Origin: Streptomyces sp. AcH 505
GTDB taxonomy: Bacteria > Actinomycetota > Actinomycetes > Streptomycetales > Streptomycetaceae
Assembly: GCF_000818175.1 (NCBI RefSeq)
Contig: NZ_JTIY01000001.1
Coordinates: 6,192,530 to 6,231,691 of the forward strand
Direction of reading: 5' to 3'
DNA: 39,162 bases
Part shown: one piece after another, positions 17,665 through 25,690 of the stretch
Layout of the letters: each line of letters opens with the position of its first letter
Position numbering within the stretch: the first letter of the stretch is position 1
Notes under the pieces: model-generated
The model's input: the letters and a program-made list of their open reading frames with translations, nothing else
What the model was told of the DNA's origin: nothing
Databases searched by the model: none
Made by a program: the position numbers and the translations under genes

Positions 17665-17715
17665 GGAAGCTCCAGGGATGTAGGCGGCGGTGACGCTCGT
17701 AGGTTACCCGCCGGT

Positions 17716-18474
17716 TCAGACAGTTGTCACAGGAACACCCGCCGCCGCGATCTTCGCCAGCTCCTCCTTCGACGCGTCGCCGTCGGTGACCAGATGCCCT
17801 ACGGCCGACAGCGGGCAGATCTTCGCCAGCGTCACCTTCCCGATCTTCGAGCTGTCCGTCACCACGACGGTGAGGCTGCTGCTGGCGGTGAAGGCCCGGT
17901 CGGTCGCCGCTTCGAGCTGGTCGTGCGTCGTGCAGCCGTGCGCCGCGGTGATCCCGTCCACCCCCAGGAACGTCACATCGGTGTGGTACTCGGTGAGCGT
18001 CCGCTCCGCGATCGGGCCGACGAGTTCGTAGCTCTCGCTGCGGGCGAGGCCCCCGACGACGACGAGCGTGACGTCCTTGTGCAGGATCAACTCGGCGGCG
18101 ATGTTGACCGCGTTGGTCACGATGGTGACGGGGCCGCGGCCGGCCAGGATCCGGGCGATCTCCGTCGCCGTGGAGCCGCCGGTCATCCCGACGACGGCGC
18201 CGGCGGGCACCAGTGCCGCGGCGGCCTGGGCGATGGCTATCTTCTCCGGCCGGCGGCGCTCGCTGCGGTACTGCAGCGGCGCTTCGAGGCCGATGTTCCC
18301 GACGGCGGCGCCGCCATGGGTCCTGCGCAGCAGATTCAGGCCGTCCAGATGCTGGAGATCGCGGCGCACCGTGGCCCCCGAGACGCGCAGCGCCCGGGAC
18401 AGATCCTCGACGCTCACGCTGCCTTCCGCGGAGACATGCTCAAGGATGCGCGCATGGCGCTCAGTTCTCAGCAT
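17716..18474 (-). CDS. DeoR-family sugar-phosphate-responsive regulator (AgaR/GatR-like)
   Basis: A 252-residue repressor-type regulator. Residues 1-57 are the DeoR helix-turn-helix (RHARILEHVSAEGSVSVEDLSRAL, SGATVRRDLQHLD) followed by the conserved RTHGGA. Residues ~75-235 are the DeoRC sensor fold, related to ribose-phosphate isomerases (VGMTGGSTATEIARIL, TIVTNAVNIAAEL, FLGVDGITAAHGCTT, VVVTDSSKIGK). DeoR-type sensors bind phosphorylated sugars. It is transcribed away from the sugar importer/PfkB/GH4/SIS/aldolase operon and is its likely regulator. In Aga and Gat systems such a protein responds to a tagatose or galactosamine phosphate (established for enterobacteria, inferred here). Confidence 0.92.
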   Translation of the reverse strand: MLRTERHARILEHVSAEGSVSVEDLSRALRVSGATVRRDLQHLDGLNLLRRTHGGAAVGNIGLEAPLQYRSERRRPEKIAIAQAAAALVPAGAVVGMTGGSTATEIARILAGRGPVTIVTNAVNIAAELILHKDVTLVVVGGLARSESYELVGPIAERTLTEYHTDVTFLGVDGITAAHGCTTHDQLEAATDRAFTASSSLTVVVTDSSKIGKVTLAKICPLSAVGHLVTDGDASKEELAKIAAAGVPVTTV

Positions 18475-18576
18475 GCTCGCAGCATAACCAGATCCGCCCG
18501 GTGAGCGCTTTCCGGTGCCCTGGTCTGCTGTTGGCTGTCTCCCGCGGGCCCACCTCCGCCGTACCGCTCACCGCAG

Positions 18577-18593
18577 TGCGCAGTTCTGCGCAG
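18577..18593. promoter_or_regulatory. Direct repeat TGCGCAG-TTC-TGCGCAG (candidate DeoR operator)
   Basis: Two TGCGCAG copies (18577-18583, 18587-18593) have a 10-bp period, placing them on the same DNA face. They end 11 bp before the -35 of the sugar operon. The second also completes the palindrome CTGCGCAG. DeoR-family proteins often use repeated half-sites; binding is inferred. Confidence 0.35.
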
Positions 18594-18603
18594 ATTCGAT
18601 CTC

Positions 18604-18632
18604 TTGACATGACGAATACTGCTCGATTTACT
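18604..18632 (+). promoter_or_regulatory. Candidate promoter of the sugar importer operon
   Basis: TTGACA (18604-18609), a 17-bp spacer and TTTACT (18627-18632; 4 of 6 matches to TATAAT). Two TACTGCT copies (18617-18623 and 18629-18635) straddle the -10 and are another possible operator. Confidence 0.45.
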
Positions 18633-18904
18633 GCTGCCGACGTCGCAACAGCGTTCGGCGTCAGAGGTACGCCCAGCCGGTAGACGGTGTGCAGCCGTGA
18701 GCCCGGACAAAGTCGCCAGGGTGTGGACACCCGAGGCGGGGACGTGCCCTCGTTCAGTCGGAGTCCGATGATGAAGGTCCGCCTCCTCCGGCGATCGACT
18801 CGACACGGCGCGCGCTCCGCGGCGGCTGTGCGGTACCCACTGATTCCCACCGCCCGCCAACTTCGCGACCCACGCACGCCTTTCGATGCTTCCCTGGAGG
18901 TCCA

Positions 18905-20224
18905 GTGGCTCTTGGCCAGCACGCCCTCACCCGTCACTCACGCCGGACGCTGCTGCGCGCCGGCGCGGGCGCGGCTGCGGCGACCGCCCTGTCCGCCTGC
19001 GGCGGCGGCTCCGACGACGGTGTCGGCGCCGACGGGCGCGTCACGATCGAGATGTGGCACGGCCAGAGCGACACCGGGCTCAAGGCCATCAAGGCCCTGA
19101 CGCAACGGTTCACCCGCTCCCACCCGCACATCCGCGTCGACCTCGGCGGCGGAGTGCTGTCGGACGCGATGCTGCAGAAGGTCAGCGCGGCGCTGGCCTC
19201 CGGCGCCTACCCCGACATCGCGTACATCTTCGGCTCCGACCTCGCCGGCGTGGCACGCAGTCCCCAAGTGGTCGACCTGACCGACATGGTGCACTCGGGC
19301 CGTACGCCCTGGAACAACTACTGGGCCTCGGCCAGGGAAGCCGTCACGATCAACGGGAAGGTCAGGGCCTCGCCCGCGCTCCTCGACACCCTCGCCGTGG
19401 TCTGCAACAAGAAGCTCTTCCGTGAGGCCGGCGTCCCCCTGCCCGAAGCGGGCTGGACGTGGCAGGACTTCGAGGAGACGGCCCACCGGCTGACCAACTC
19501 CTCCCGGGGCACGTTCGGCACGGGCTGGCCGGGTGTCGGGGACGAGGACACCGTGTGGCGGATCTGGCCGATGGTGTGGGACCTCGGCGGAGACGTCATC
19601 GCCGACGACGGCCGCAGCATCGGCTTCGAGGAGGCGGGGGTACGCGCCCTCGGCACGGTCGAGGCGCTGGCGAAGTCCCGCAGCGTCTACATCGACCCCA
19701 AGCCCGGCACCGAGCAGATGTACCAGGTCTTCGCGTCCGGCCGGATGGGCATGGTCGTCACCGGACCGTGGCAGCTCCCCGACATCCGGGAGGCGAAGGT
19801 CGACTACGCGGTCGTCCCGCTGCCCAGCTACAGCGGCAAGCCCATCACCATCTCGGGTCCCGACACCTGGACGGTCTTCGACAACGGAGAAGCGCGGGCC
19901 CAGGCCGCGCGCACCTTCGTGTCCTGGCTGGCCCAGCCGGAACAGGACGTCCAGTGGGACGTCCAGGCGGGCAGCCTGCCGCTCAGCAGGCGCAGCGAGG
20001 CCATGCCGGCCTGGCAGGCGCAGGCGGCGGACACCGAAGGGCTCGACGTCTTCACCAAGGCGCTCGAAACGGCGCGTGTGCGCCCCGTACACCCCGCCTA
20101 TCCGCAGGTGTCGATCGCGCTGGGCCAGGCCGTCGTATCCGTGCTGCTCGGCAAGAGCACCCCGGCCCAGGCGATGCGCCGCTGCGCCGGCGATGCCAGG
20201 GCCGCTCTCGTCATACCCCGCTGA
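18905..20224 (+). CDS. Carbohydrate ABC transporter substrate-binding lipoprotein (family 1)
   Basis: A 439-residue extracellular sugar-binding lipoprotein. The signal combines a twin-arginine SRRTLLRAG with the lipobox LSAC (Cys32), then a GGGSDDG linker. The mature protein starts VTIEMWHGQSDTGLKAIKALTQRF, the classical opening of CUT1 binding proteins. Later landmarks are YPDIAYIFGSDLAG, GRMGMVVTGPWQLPDI and the tail WLAQPEQDVQWDVQAGSLPLSRR. The GTG at 18905 is supported by GGAGG four bases upstream. It is the first gene of the operon ending with the aldolase. No ATPase gene is present, as in the first importer of this window. The ligand is inferred from the GH4 gene to be an alpha-galactoside or related oligosaccharide. 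Confidence 0.94.
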   Translation: MALGQHALTRHSRRTLLRAGAGAAAATALSACGGGSDDGVGADGRVTIEMWHGQSDTGLKAIKALTQRFTRSHPHIRVDLGGGVLSDAMLQKVSAALASGAYPDIAYIFGSDLAGVARSPQVVDLTDMVHSGRTPWNNYWASAREAVTINGKVRASPALLDTLAVVCNKKLFREAGVPLPEAGWTWQDFEETAHRLTNSSRGTFGTGWPGVGDEDTVWRIWPMVWDLGGDVIADDGRSIGFEEAGVRALGTVEALAKSRSVYIDPKPGTEQMYQVFASGRMGMVVTGPWQLPDIREAKVDYAVVPLPSYSGKPITISGPDTWTVFDNGEARAQAARTFVSWLAQPEQDVQWDVQAGSLPLSRRSEAMPAWQAQAADTEGLDVFTKALETARVRPVHPAYPQVSIALGQAVVSVLLGKSTPAQAMRRCAGDARAALVIPR

Positions 20225-20235
20225 GGAGCCTTCCC

Positions 20236-21186
20236 ATGACATCCCTGCCCGCCCCGTTCACCCTGCCGGACCAGGAACGGCAACTGCGTGCCCGGCGCAG
20301 CAGGCGCCGCCGCGAGTCCGCCACCGCCTACGGTTTCGTCCTGCCCGCGATCATCGTCATCCTCGGCCTGAGCGTGGTCCCCGTCATCTGGTCGCTGCTG
20401 CTGTCCTTCCAGGCCGACGACCTGGTGACGCCGAGCCGCTGGGTCGGGCTCGACAACTACCGTGCGCTGACCGAGGATCCGCACTTCAGCCAGGCCGTCG
20501 AGAACACCCTGCTGTACACCGTGCTCTATGTGCCGCTGAGCATCGTCCTCGGTCTGCTGCTCGCGCTCGCGCTGAACCGGCGCATCCGGCTGGTGGGTCT
20601 GTACCGCACCCTGATCTTCGTCCCCTTCATCATCTCGGAGACCGCGCAGGGCGTGCTGTTCTCCTTCATCCTGGACCCGCAGTTCGGCGCGGCCAACTCC
20701 GTCCTGCACGCACTGGGGCTGCCGTCGCAAGGCTTTCTCACCGACCCGGGACAGGCGCTGCCCGTCCTGGTGCTGATCTCGCTGTGGAGCGGCACCGGAT
20801 TCTGTGTGGTGATCTATCTCGCCGCGCTCCAGGACGTACCGCCGACCCTCATCGAGGCGGCCAAACTGGACGGTGCGGGACGATGGCACCTGCTGCGCCA
20901 TGTCGTCCTGCCGACACTCACCCCCGTCAGTGTGTTCCTGGTGATGTGGCAGACCCTCATGGCGCTCCAGGTGTTCGACCTCGTCTATGTCACCACCAAG
21001 GGCGGTCCGCTCGGCTCGACCACCGTCATCGTCTACTTCATCTGGGAGCAGGCGTTCAAGAACTTCACCGCCGGTTACGGGGCGTCCGCCGCGTATGTCC
21101 TCGCGCTGGCGCTGCTGTTGGTCGGGGGAGTCATGCGGCTGGCCCGGCGCCGCAGGTCCGACACCATTGAGGGAGCAGCCCGATGA
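20236..21186 (+). CDS. Sugar ABC transporter permease (MalF type)
   Basis: A 316-residue inner-membrane permease. A basic cytoplasmic N-terminus (LRARRSRRRRES) is followed by six predicted helices, the first at about residues 37-58. The EAA loop EAAKLDGAGRWHLLRHVVLP lies near residues 213-232. The start ATG has GAGGAG seven bases upstream, and the gene begins 11 bases after the binding-protein stop. Its stop overlaps the next start as ATGA (21183-21186). Confidence 0.94.
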   Translation: MTSLPAPFTLPDQERQLRARRSRRRRESATAYGFVLPAIIVILGLSVVPVIWSLLLSFQADDLVTPSRWVGLDNYRALTEDPHFSQAVENTLLYTVLYVPLSIVLGLLLALALNRRIRLVGLYRTLIFVPFIISETAQGVLFSFILDPQFGAANSVLHALGLPSQGFLTDPGQALPVLVLISLWSGTGFCVVIYLAALQDVPPTLIEAAKLDGAGRWHLLRHVVLPTLTPVSVFLVMWQTLMALQVFDLVYVTTKGGPLGSTTVIVYFIWEQAFKNFTAGYGASAAYVLALALLLVGGVMRLARRRRSDTIEGAAR

Positions 21187-22076
21187 CCGCGACCACCACA
21201 GCCGCCGAGACCGTCCGGCCGCACACCGCACCACCACCTGCCGAGGACCGCCCACGCAGGCGGCTGCTTCCCTTCAGCCCCTGGCATCTGCTGCTCGCGC
21301 CGCTCGCCGTCATCTTCGCGCTGCCGCTGTTCTGGCTGCTGCTCAGTTCCGTGATGACCAACGCCGAGATCAACAAGTTCCCGCCGGCGCTGTGGCCTTC
21401 CGGTATCCACCTCGGCGGCTACCGCTACGTGCTCGGCAACGCCATGTTCCCCCGGTGGTTCGCCAACTCGCTGATCGTCTCGGCGACAGCGGTCGTCTCC
21501 AACCTCGTCCTCGGCTCGCTCGGCGGCTACGCCTTCGCCCGGATGCGGTTCGCCGGCTCGCGCTCCCTGCTGGTCCTGATGCTCGCCACGACGGCGGTCC
21601 CCTTCCAACTGACCATGATCCCGACCTTCCTGGTCATGAAGCGGCTCGGCCTGATCGACTCGCTGGGCGCCCTGATCGTCCCCTCGCTGGTGACCCCGTT
21701 CGCGGTGTTCCTGCTGCGGCAGTTCTTCCTCTCCCTGCCCAGAGAGCTGGAGGAAGCCGCCTGGATCGACGGCTGTTCACGGCTGCGCGTGCTGTTCCGT
21801 ATCGTGCTGCCGCTGTCCAGGCCGGCCCTCAGCACCGTCGCCGTCCTCACGTTCCTCACCACCTGGAACGACCTGACCTGGCCGCTGATCGCCATCAACC
21901 ACGACACCCAGTACACACTCCAGCTGGGACTGACCACCTTCCAGGGGCTGCACCACACCCAGTGGGCCGCCGTCATGGCGGGCAACGTGATCACCGTACT
22001 TCCCGTACTGCTCGCCTTCCTCGGCGCGCAGAAGTCGTTCATCCAGTCCATCACCTCCAGCGGTCTCAAGGGCTGA
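21183..22076 (+). CDS. Sugar ABC transporter permease (MalG type)
   Basis: A 297-residue partner permease. Its first hydrophobic helix spans about residues 37-58 (LLAPLAVIFALPLFWLLL). The EAA loop EAAWIDGCSRLRVLFRIVLP lies near residues 189-208, followed by the MalG-like tail (TTWNDLTWPLIAIN, QKSFIQ, ending SGLKG). Translation is coupled to the previous gene by a four-base overlap. With the binding protein it forms the complete membrane part of the importer. Confidence 0.94.
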   Translation: MTATTTAAETVRPHTAPPPAEDRPRRRLLPFSPWHLLLAPLAVIFALPLFWLLLSSVMTNAEINKFPPALWPSGIHLGGYRYVLGNAMFPRWFANSLIVSATAVVSNLVLGSLGGYAFARMRFAGSRSLLVLMLATTAVPFQLTMIPTFLVMKRLGLIDSLGALIVPSLVTPFAVFLLRQFFLSLPRELEEAAWIDGCSRLRVLFRIVLPLSRPALSTVAVLTFLTTWNDLTWPLIAINHDTQYTLQLGLTTFQGLHHTQWAAVMAGNVITVLPVLLAFLGAQKSFIQSITSSGLKG

Positions 22077-22125
22077 TGTGCCGCAGAGACCGCGGCAGCC
22101 CATGACCACTCGCCCAGGAAGCCCG

Positions 22126-23079
22126 ATGCCGCACACCTTCGACCTTCTCGTCATCGGAGACGTCAATCCCGATGTCGTGCTCGGTCCCCTCGACGAGCCG
22201 CTCGCCTTCGGGCAGCGCGAACAACTCGTCCCCACCGGCGTACTCACCCTCGGCGGCTCCGCCGCGATCATGGCCTGCGGGGCGGCGAGGCTCGGTCTGA
22301 GCGTCGCCGTCGCCGGCCGGATCGGCGACGACGACGCGGGACGCTTCGTACGCGCCGCCCTGGAAGCGCGCGGCGTCGACACCACCGCGCTGCGTACCGA
22401 CCCGGACCTGCCGACCCCGCTCACCGCCGTGATCGCACGCGCCGACGACCGCGCCATCATCACGGCCGCCGGGACCCTCGCCGCCACCGGACCCGACGAC
22501 ATACCGGAGGACTTGCTCACCACCAGCCGGCATGTGCACGCGGCGTCCTACTTCCTGCTGCCGAAACTCGCGGCGGCCCTGCCCGGCATACTGCGCACCG
22601 CCCGCGCCCACGGCGCCACGACGTCGCTGGACACCAACGACGACCCCTCGGGGCGCTGGGACCCGGCCGGGATCGCCGCCGTCCTGCCCGTCCTCGACTT
22701 CCTGCTGCCCAACGCACAGGAAGCGCTCGCACTCGCCGGACAGCCGCACGGCACACCGGAGTCCGCCGCGCGCCAACTCGCCTCCCGGGGACCACTCGTC
22801 GTCGTGAAGAACGGCGCCGAAGGCGCCCTCGCACACGACGGCGCCACCGTACGGACCACCCGCGGCGTCCCCGCGGTGCCGCGGGACACCGTCGGCGCCG
22901 GTGACAGCTTCGACGCCGGGTACATCGCCGCCGTCCTCGCCGGTGAGCCCCCCGCACGGGCCCTCGAACTCGCCGCCGTCTGCGGCTCCCTGTCCACCCG
23001 CGCCCACGGCGGCACCGCCGCGCAGCCCACCTGGGACGAGGCTGTCGCAGCCGCCGCCCACAACGGAAAGAGCCAGTGA
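22126..23079 (+). CDS. PfkB-family carbohydrate kinase
   Basis: A 317-residue ATP-dependent sugar kinase. The N-terminal motif VIGDVNPDVVLG and the glycine pair GGSAAIMACGAARLG fit the ribokinase fold. The C-terminal PfkB signature is DTVGAGDSFDAGYIAAVL with Asp260 as the expected catalytic base. The ATG at 22126 is chosen because AGGAAG precedes it by four bases and the family motif begins nine residues later. A GTG at 22078 would add 16 residues that match nothing familiar. In the operon it would phosphorylate the sugar released by the GH4 enzyme, or a ketose phosphate made by the SIS enzyme (a tagatose-6-phosphate-kinase-like role). Its real substrate is unknown; PfkB kinases also act in Amadori-product pathways with SIS partners. 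Confidence 0.9.
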   Translation: MPHTFDLLVIGDVNPDVVLGPLDEPLAFGQREQLVPTGVLTLGGSAAIMACGAARLGLSVAVAGRIGDDDAGRFVRAALEARGVDTTALRTDPDLPTPLTAVIARADDRAIITAAGTLAATGPDDIPEDLLTTSRHVHAASYFLLPKLAAALPGILRTARAHGATTSLDTNDDPSGRWDPAGIAAVLPVLDFLLPNAQEALALAGQPHGTPESAARQLASRGPLVVVKNGAEGALAHDGATVRTTRGVPAVPRDTVGAGDSFDAGYIAAVLAGEPPARALELAAVCGSLSTRAHGGTAAQPTWDEAVAAAAHNGKSQ

Positions 23080-24389
23080 TGACCGCCAAGAAGATCGTGT
23101 TCATCGGCGCAGGCAGCGTCGTCTTCACCCAGGGGCTCCTCGCCGACATCTTCGCGTTCCCCGAACTGAAGGACGTGCACATCGCCCTGCACGACATCGA
23201 CGCCGAGCGGCTGGCGACCGCGCACGGCGCCGCGCGCGTCATCGCGGCCGATCGGAGCGCGGCCCCGCACATCACCGCCCACGCCGACCGGCGGGAAGCC
23301 CTCGAAGGCGCCGACTTCGTCATCAACATCATCCAGGTCGGTATGGGTGAGTCGACCAGGACCGACTTCGAGGTGCCCGCGCGCTACGGCCTGCGCCAGA
23401 CCATCGGCGACACCATCGGCATCGGCGGCATCTTCCGCGCCCTGCGCACCTTCCCCGTGCTCAAGGCGCTCGGCGAGGACATCGCCGCCGTCTGCCCGGA
23501 CGCCTGGCTGCTGAACTACACCAACCCGATGGCGATGAACGTCCAGTACCTGACCCGGGCGACCGGACTCACCCGTGTGGTGGGCCTGTGCCACTCGGTG
23601 TACTGGACCATGCGCGACCTGGCGGACCTGGTCAAGGTGCCCTACGAGGAGATCAGTTACCACGCGGCCGGCGTCAACCACCAGGCGTGGGTGCTGCGTT
23701 TCGAACACCAGGGCATCGACCTCTACCCCCGGCTCGACGCGCTGATCGCCGAGGACGAGCAACTGCGCCGCCGGGTACGGGTCGACATGTACCGCCGGCT
23801 CGGCCACTACCCGACCGAGACCAGCGAGCACTCCAGCGAGTACGTGCCCTGGTACCTGCACCACGACAGCGAGATCGACCGGCTGCGGCTGCCGGTCGGC
23901 GCCTACCTCGGCATCGTGGACGAGAACGTCGCGGCGTACGAGGAGACCCGCCGCGCCCTCGCTGCGGGCGAACCGCTGCCCGTCGAGGCCACGATGGAGT
24001 ACGCGCCGCAGGTCATCCACAGCATCACCACCGGCACCCCGCGCACCGTCTACGGCAACGTCCCCAACCACGGGCTGATCGACAACCTGCCCGCCGAAGG
24101 CACCGTCGAAGTGCCCTGCCTGGTCGACAGCCTCGGCGTGCAGCCCACCCGGGTCGGAGCCCTGCCCGCGCAGTGCGCCGCGCTCAACCGTACGTATCTG
24201 AGCATGAACGACCTCGTGGTACGGGCCGCCGTCGAGGACGACCCGCGGCACATCCGGCACGCCGCCATGACCGACCCGGCCACCGCCGCCACGCTCACCG
24301 TCGAACAGATCTGGGACCTGTGCGACGACATGGTGCGCGCGCACGAACACCTGCTCCAGCCGTCGCTGCGCGTCACCCTCGGCCACTGA
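23079..24389 (+). CDS. GH4 NAD-dependent alpha-galactosidase-like glycosidase
   Basis: A 436-residue cytoplasmic glycoside hydrolase family 4 enzyme. GH4 enzymes use NAD+ and a divalent metal, oxidising C3 of the sugar before elimination. The N-terminal dinucleotide motif is VFIGAGSVVFTQGLL. NYTNPMAM (146-153) and the metal ligands Cys171 in CHSV and His201 in GVNHQAW are all present. In this family the tetrapeptide after the metal Cys follows specificity: CHSV marks alpha-galactosidases, whereas CNVP and CDMP mark phospho-glucosidases (established knowledge). That agrees with ABC rather than PTS import. The ATG shares two bases with the kinase stop; a GTG three bases earlier is an alternative. 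Action on alpha-GalNAc rather than alpha-Gal cannot be excluded. Confidence 0.92.
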   Translation: MTAKKIVFIGAGSVVFTQGLLADIFAFPELKDVHIALHDIDAERLATAHGAARVIAADRSAAPHITAHADRREALEGADFVINIIQVGMGESTRTDFEVPARYGLRQTIGDTIGIGGIFRALRTFPVLKALGEDIAAVCPDAWLLNYTNPMAMNVQYLTRATGLTRVVGLCHSVYWTMRDLADLVKVPYEEISYHAAGVNHQAWVLRFEHQGIDLYPRLDALIAEDEQLRRRVRVDMYRRLGHYPTETSEHSSEYVPWYLHHDSEIDRLRLPVGAYLGIVDENVAAYEETRRALAAGEPLPVEATMEYAPQVIHSITTGTPRTVYGNVPNHGLIDNLPAEGTVEVPCLVDSLGVQPTRVGALPAQCAALNRTYLSMNDLVVRAAVEDDPRHIRHAAMTDPATAATLTVEQIWDLCDDMVRAHEHLLQPSLRVTLGH

Positions 24390-24426
24390 AGTCCCCCACG
24401 ATCCGACCGGAAGGCTGCGAGAAACG

Positions 24427-25629
24427 ATGAGTGAACTGCGCGTGGGCGTCGTCGGCATCGGCCAGCGGGCCCCGCTGGCGGCCGGCGCAAACCGGCCGGG
24501 CGTCGCGCGGGTGGTGTCGTGCGCCGACCCCTCGCCGCGCGGCAGGGCCGACGCCGTCGACCTGTTCGGCGCCGGCGTCACCGTGCACACCGACTACCAC
24601 GACATGGTGGACGACGGGCTCGACGCGGTCTTCGTCCTCACCCCCGACGACCGGCACGTCGAACCCAGCCTGTTCTTCCTCACCGCGGGCGTGCCGGTCT
24701 TCGTGGAGAAGCCGCTGGCCATCACCCTGGACGACTGCGACCGGCTGCTGCGCGGTGCCTTCGACTCGGGCACCCGCCTCTACGTCGGCCACAACCTCCG
24801 CCATCTGCCCGTGCTTCGCCGGATGCGGGAGATGATCGACGAAGGACTCGTCGGCCAGGTCCGTTCGGTGTGGTGCCGGCACTTCGTCGGCCATGGCGGC
24901 GACTTCTACTTCAAGGACTGGCACGCCGAACGCGCCAGGACCACCGGGCTGTTGCTGCAGAAGGGGGCCCACGACCTCGATGTGATCCACTGGCTGGCCG
25001 GCGGCTACTCGCGCGAGGTCGTCGCCATGGGCGACCTGGCCGTGTACGGCACGAACCCCCGCCGTGCGGAGCGGACCGGCTCGTCCGACGAGGACCCGGC
25101 GCGGATGCCGGACTGGTTCGACCCCGGCATCTGGCCGCCCTCGGCGCTGACCGGTCTCAACCCGGTCGTGGACGTGGAGGACATCTCCATGATGCTCACC
25201 CGCCTCGACAACGGTGTGCTCGCCAGCTATCAGCAGTGTCACTTCACCCCCGACTACTGGCGCAACTACACCGTCATCGGGGACGAGGGGCGGCTGGAGA
25301 ACTTCGGCGACGGCCTCGACGACGACAACCCGACCGTCAAGGTGTGGAACAGCCGCCGTCACGGCTACCGGTCCGACGCCGACCACACCGAGACCGTCAC
25401 CGGCGGCAACTCCACACACGGCGGCGCCGACGACCAACTGGTCGGGGAATTCCTCCGGTTCGCCGCCGAGGGCGGCCCGACCCGTACATCACCCGTCGCC
25501 GCACGCGAAGCCGTCGCCGCGGGCACCGCCGCCACCGCCTCGCTGCGCGCTTCCGGCGCGCACACCCCCGTACCGCCCCCCGCGCCCGACCTCGTCCGGT
25601 ACTTCGCCGCCCACCAGGGAAAGCAATAA
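24427..25629 (+). CDS. Gfo/Idh/MocA-family NAD(P)-dependent oxidoreductase
   Basis: A 400-residue cytoplasmic oxidoreductase. The N-terminal Rossmann motif (VGVVGIGQRAPLA) is followed by VFVEKPLA with Glu94-Lys95-Pro96, the hallmark of the family. The C-terminal alpha/beta domain contains KGAHDLDVIHWLAGG, where the Asp and His are the usual catalytic residues. Proteins of this type oxidise sugar hydroxyls, or cleave glycosides by an oxidation-elimination route (GH109). The latter overlap with GH4 chemistry makes its position beside a GH4 gene notable. Its opening GIGQRAPLAAG is unusual in lacking a third close glycine. The gene lies 37 bases after the GH4 gene, in the same operon. A precise substrate cannot be given. 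Confidence 0.9.
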   Translation: MSELRVGVVGIGQRAPLAAGANRPGVARVVSCADPSPRGRADAVDLFGAGVTVHTDYHDMVDDGLDAVFVLTPDDRHVEPSLFFLTAGVPVFVEKPLAITLDDCDRLLRGAFDSGTRLYVGHNLRHLPVLRRMREMIDEGLVGQVRSVWCRHFVGHGGDFYFKDWHAERARTTGLLLQKGAHDLDVIHWLAGGYSREVVAMGDLAVYGTNPRRAERTGSSDEDPARMPDWFDPGIWPPSALTGLNPVVDVEDISMMLTRLDNGVLASYQQCHFTPDYWRNYTVIGDEGRLENFGDGLDDDNPTVKVWNSRRHGYRSDADHTETVTGGNSTHGGADDQLVGEFLRFAAEGGPTRTSPVAAREAVAAGTAATASLRASGAHTPVPPPAPDLVRYFAAHQGKQ

Positions 25630-25690
25630 GGCGGCCGGACCCGCACCCCCGCACACCCCACCACCGAGTCTTCACCGAGGAGTTACGCAC

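Larger units (their letters stand above)
18475..18904. other. 430-bp divergent regulatory region, DeoR / sugar operon
   Basis: No gene with good codon bias is seen here. The region must carry the promoters of both the DeoR gene (left) and the importer operon (right). It contains a consensus-type promoter (18604-18632), a tight direct repeat of TGCGCAG (18577-18593) and a TACTGCT repeat (18617-18635). Some 270 bp separate that promoter from the first start codon, so a long 5' leader or a second promoter is likely. Confidence 0.6.

Noticed and set aside
22078..22125. GTG start for the PfkB gene at 22078
   Set aside because: It would add 16 residues unlike the family, whereas the ATG at 22126 has a Shine-Dalgarno and places the ribokinase motif correctly.
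22548..24590. 680-codon minus-strand frame opposite the kinase and GH4 genes
   Set aside because: Same reason: it spans two real genes with conserved motifs and shows no domain of its own.
24427..25629. Calling the Gfo/Idh gene a GH109 alpha-N-acetylgalactosaminidase
   Set aside because: The fold is shared, but known GH109 proteins often carry export signals and family-specific motifs that I could not confirm here. Left as oxidoreductase, with the idea kept in the findings.
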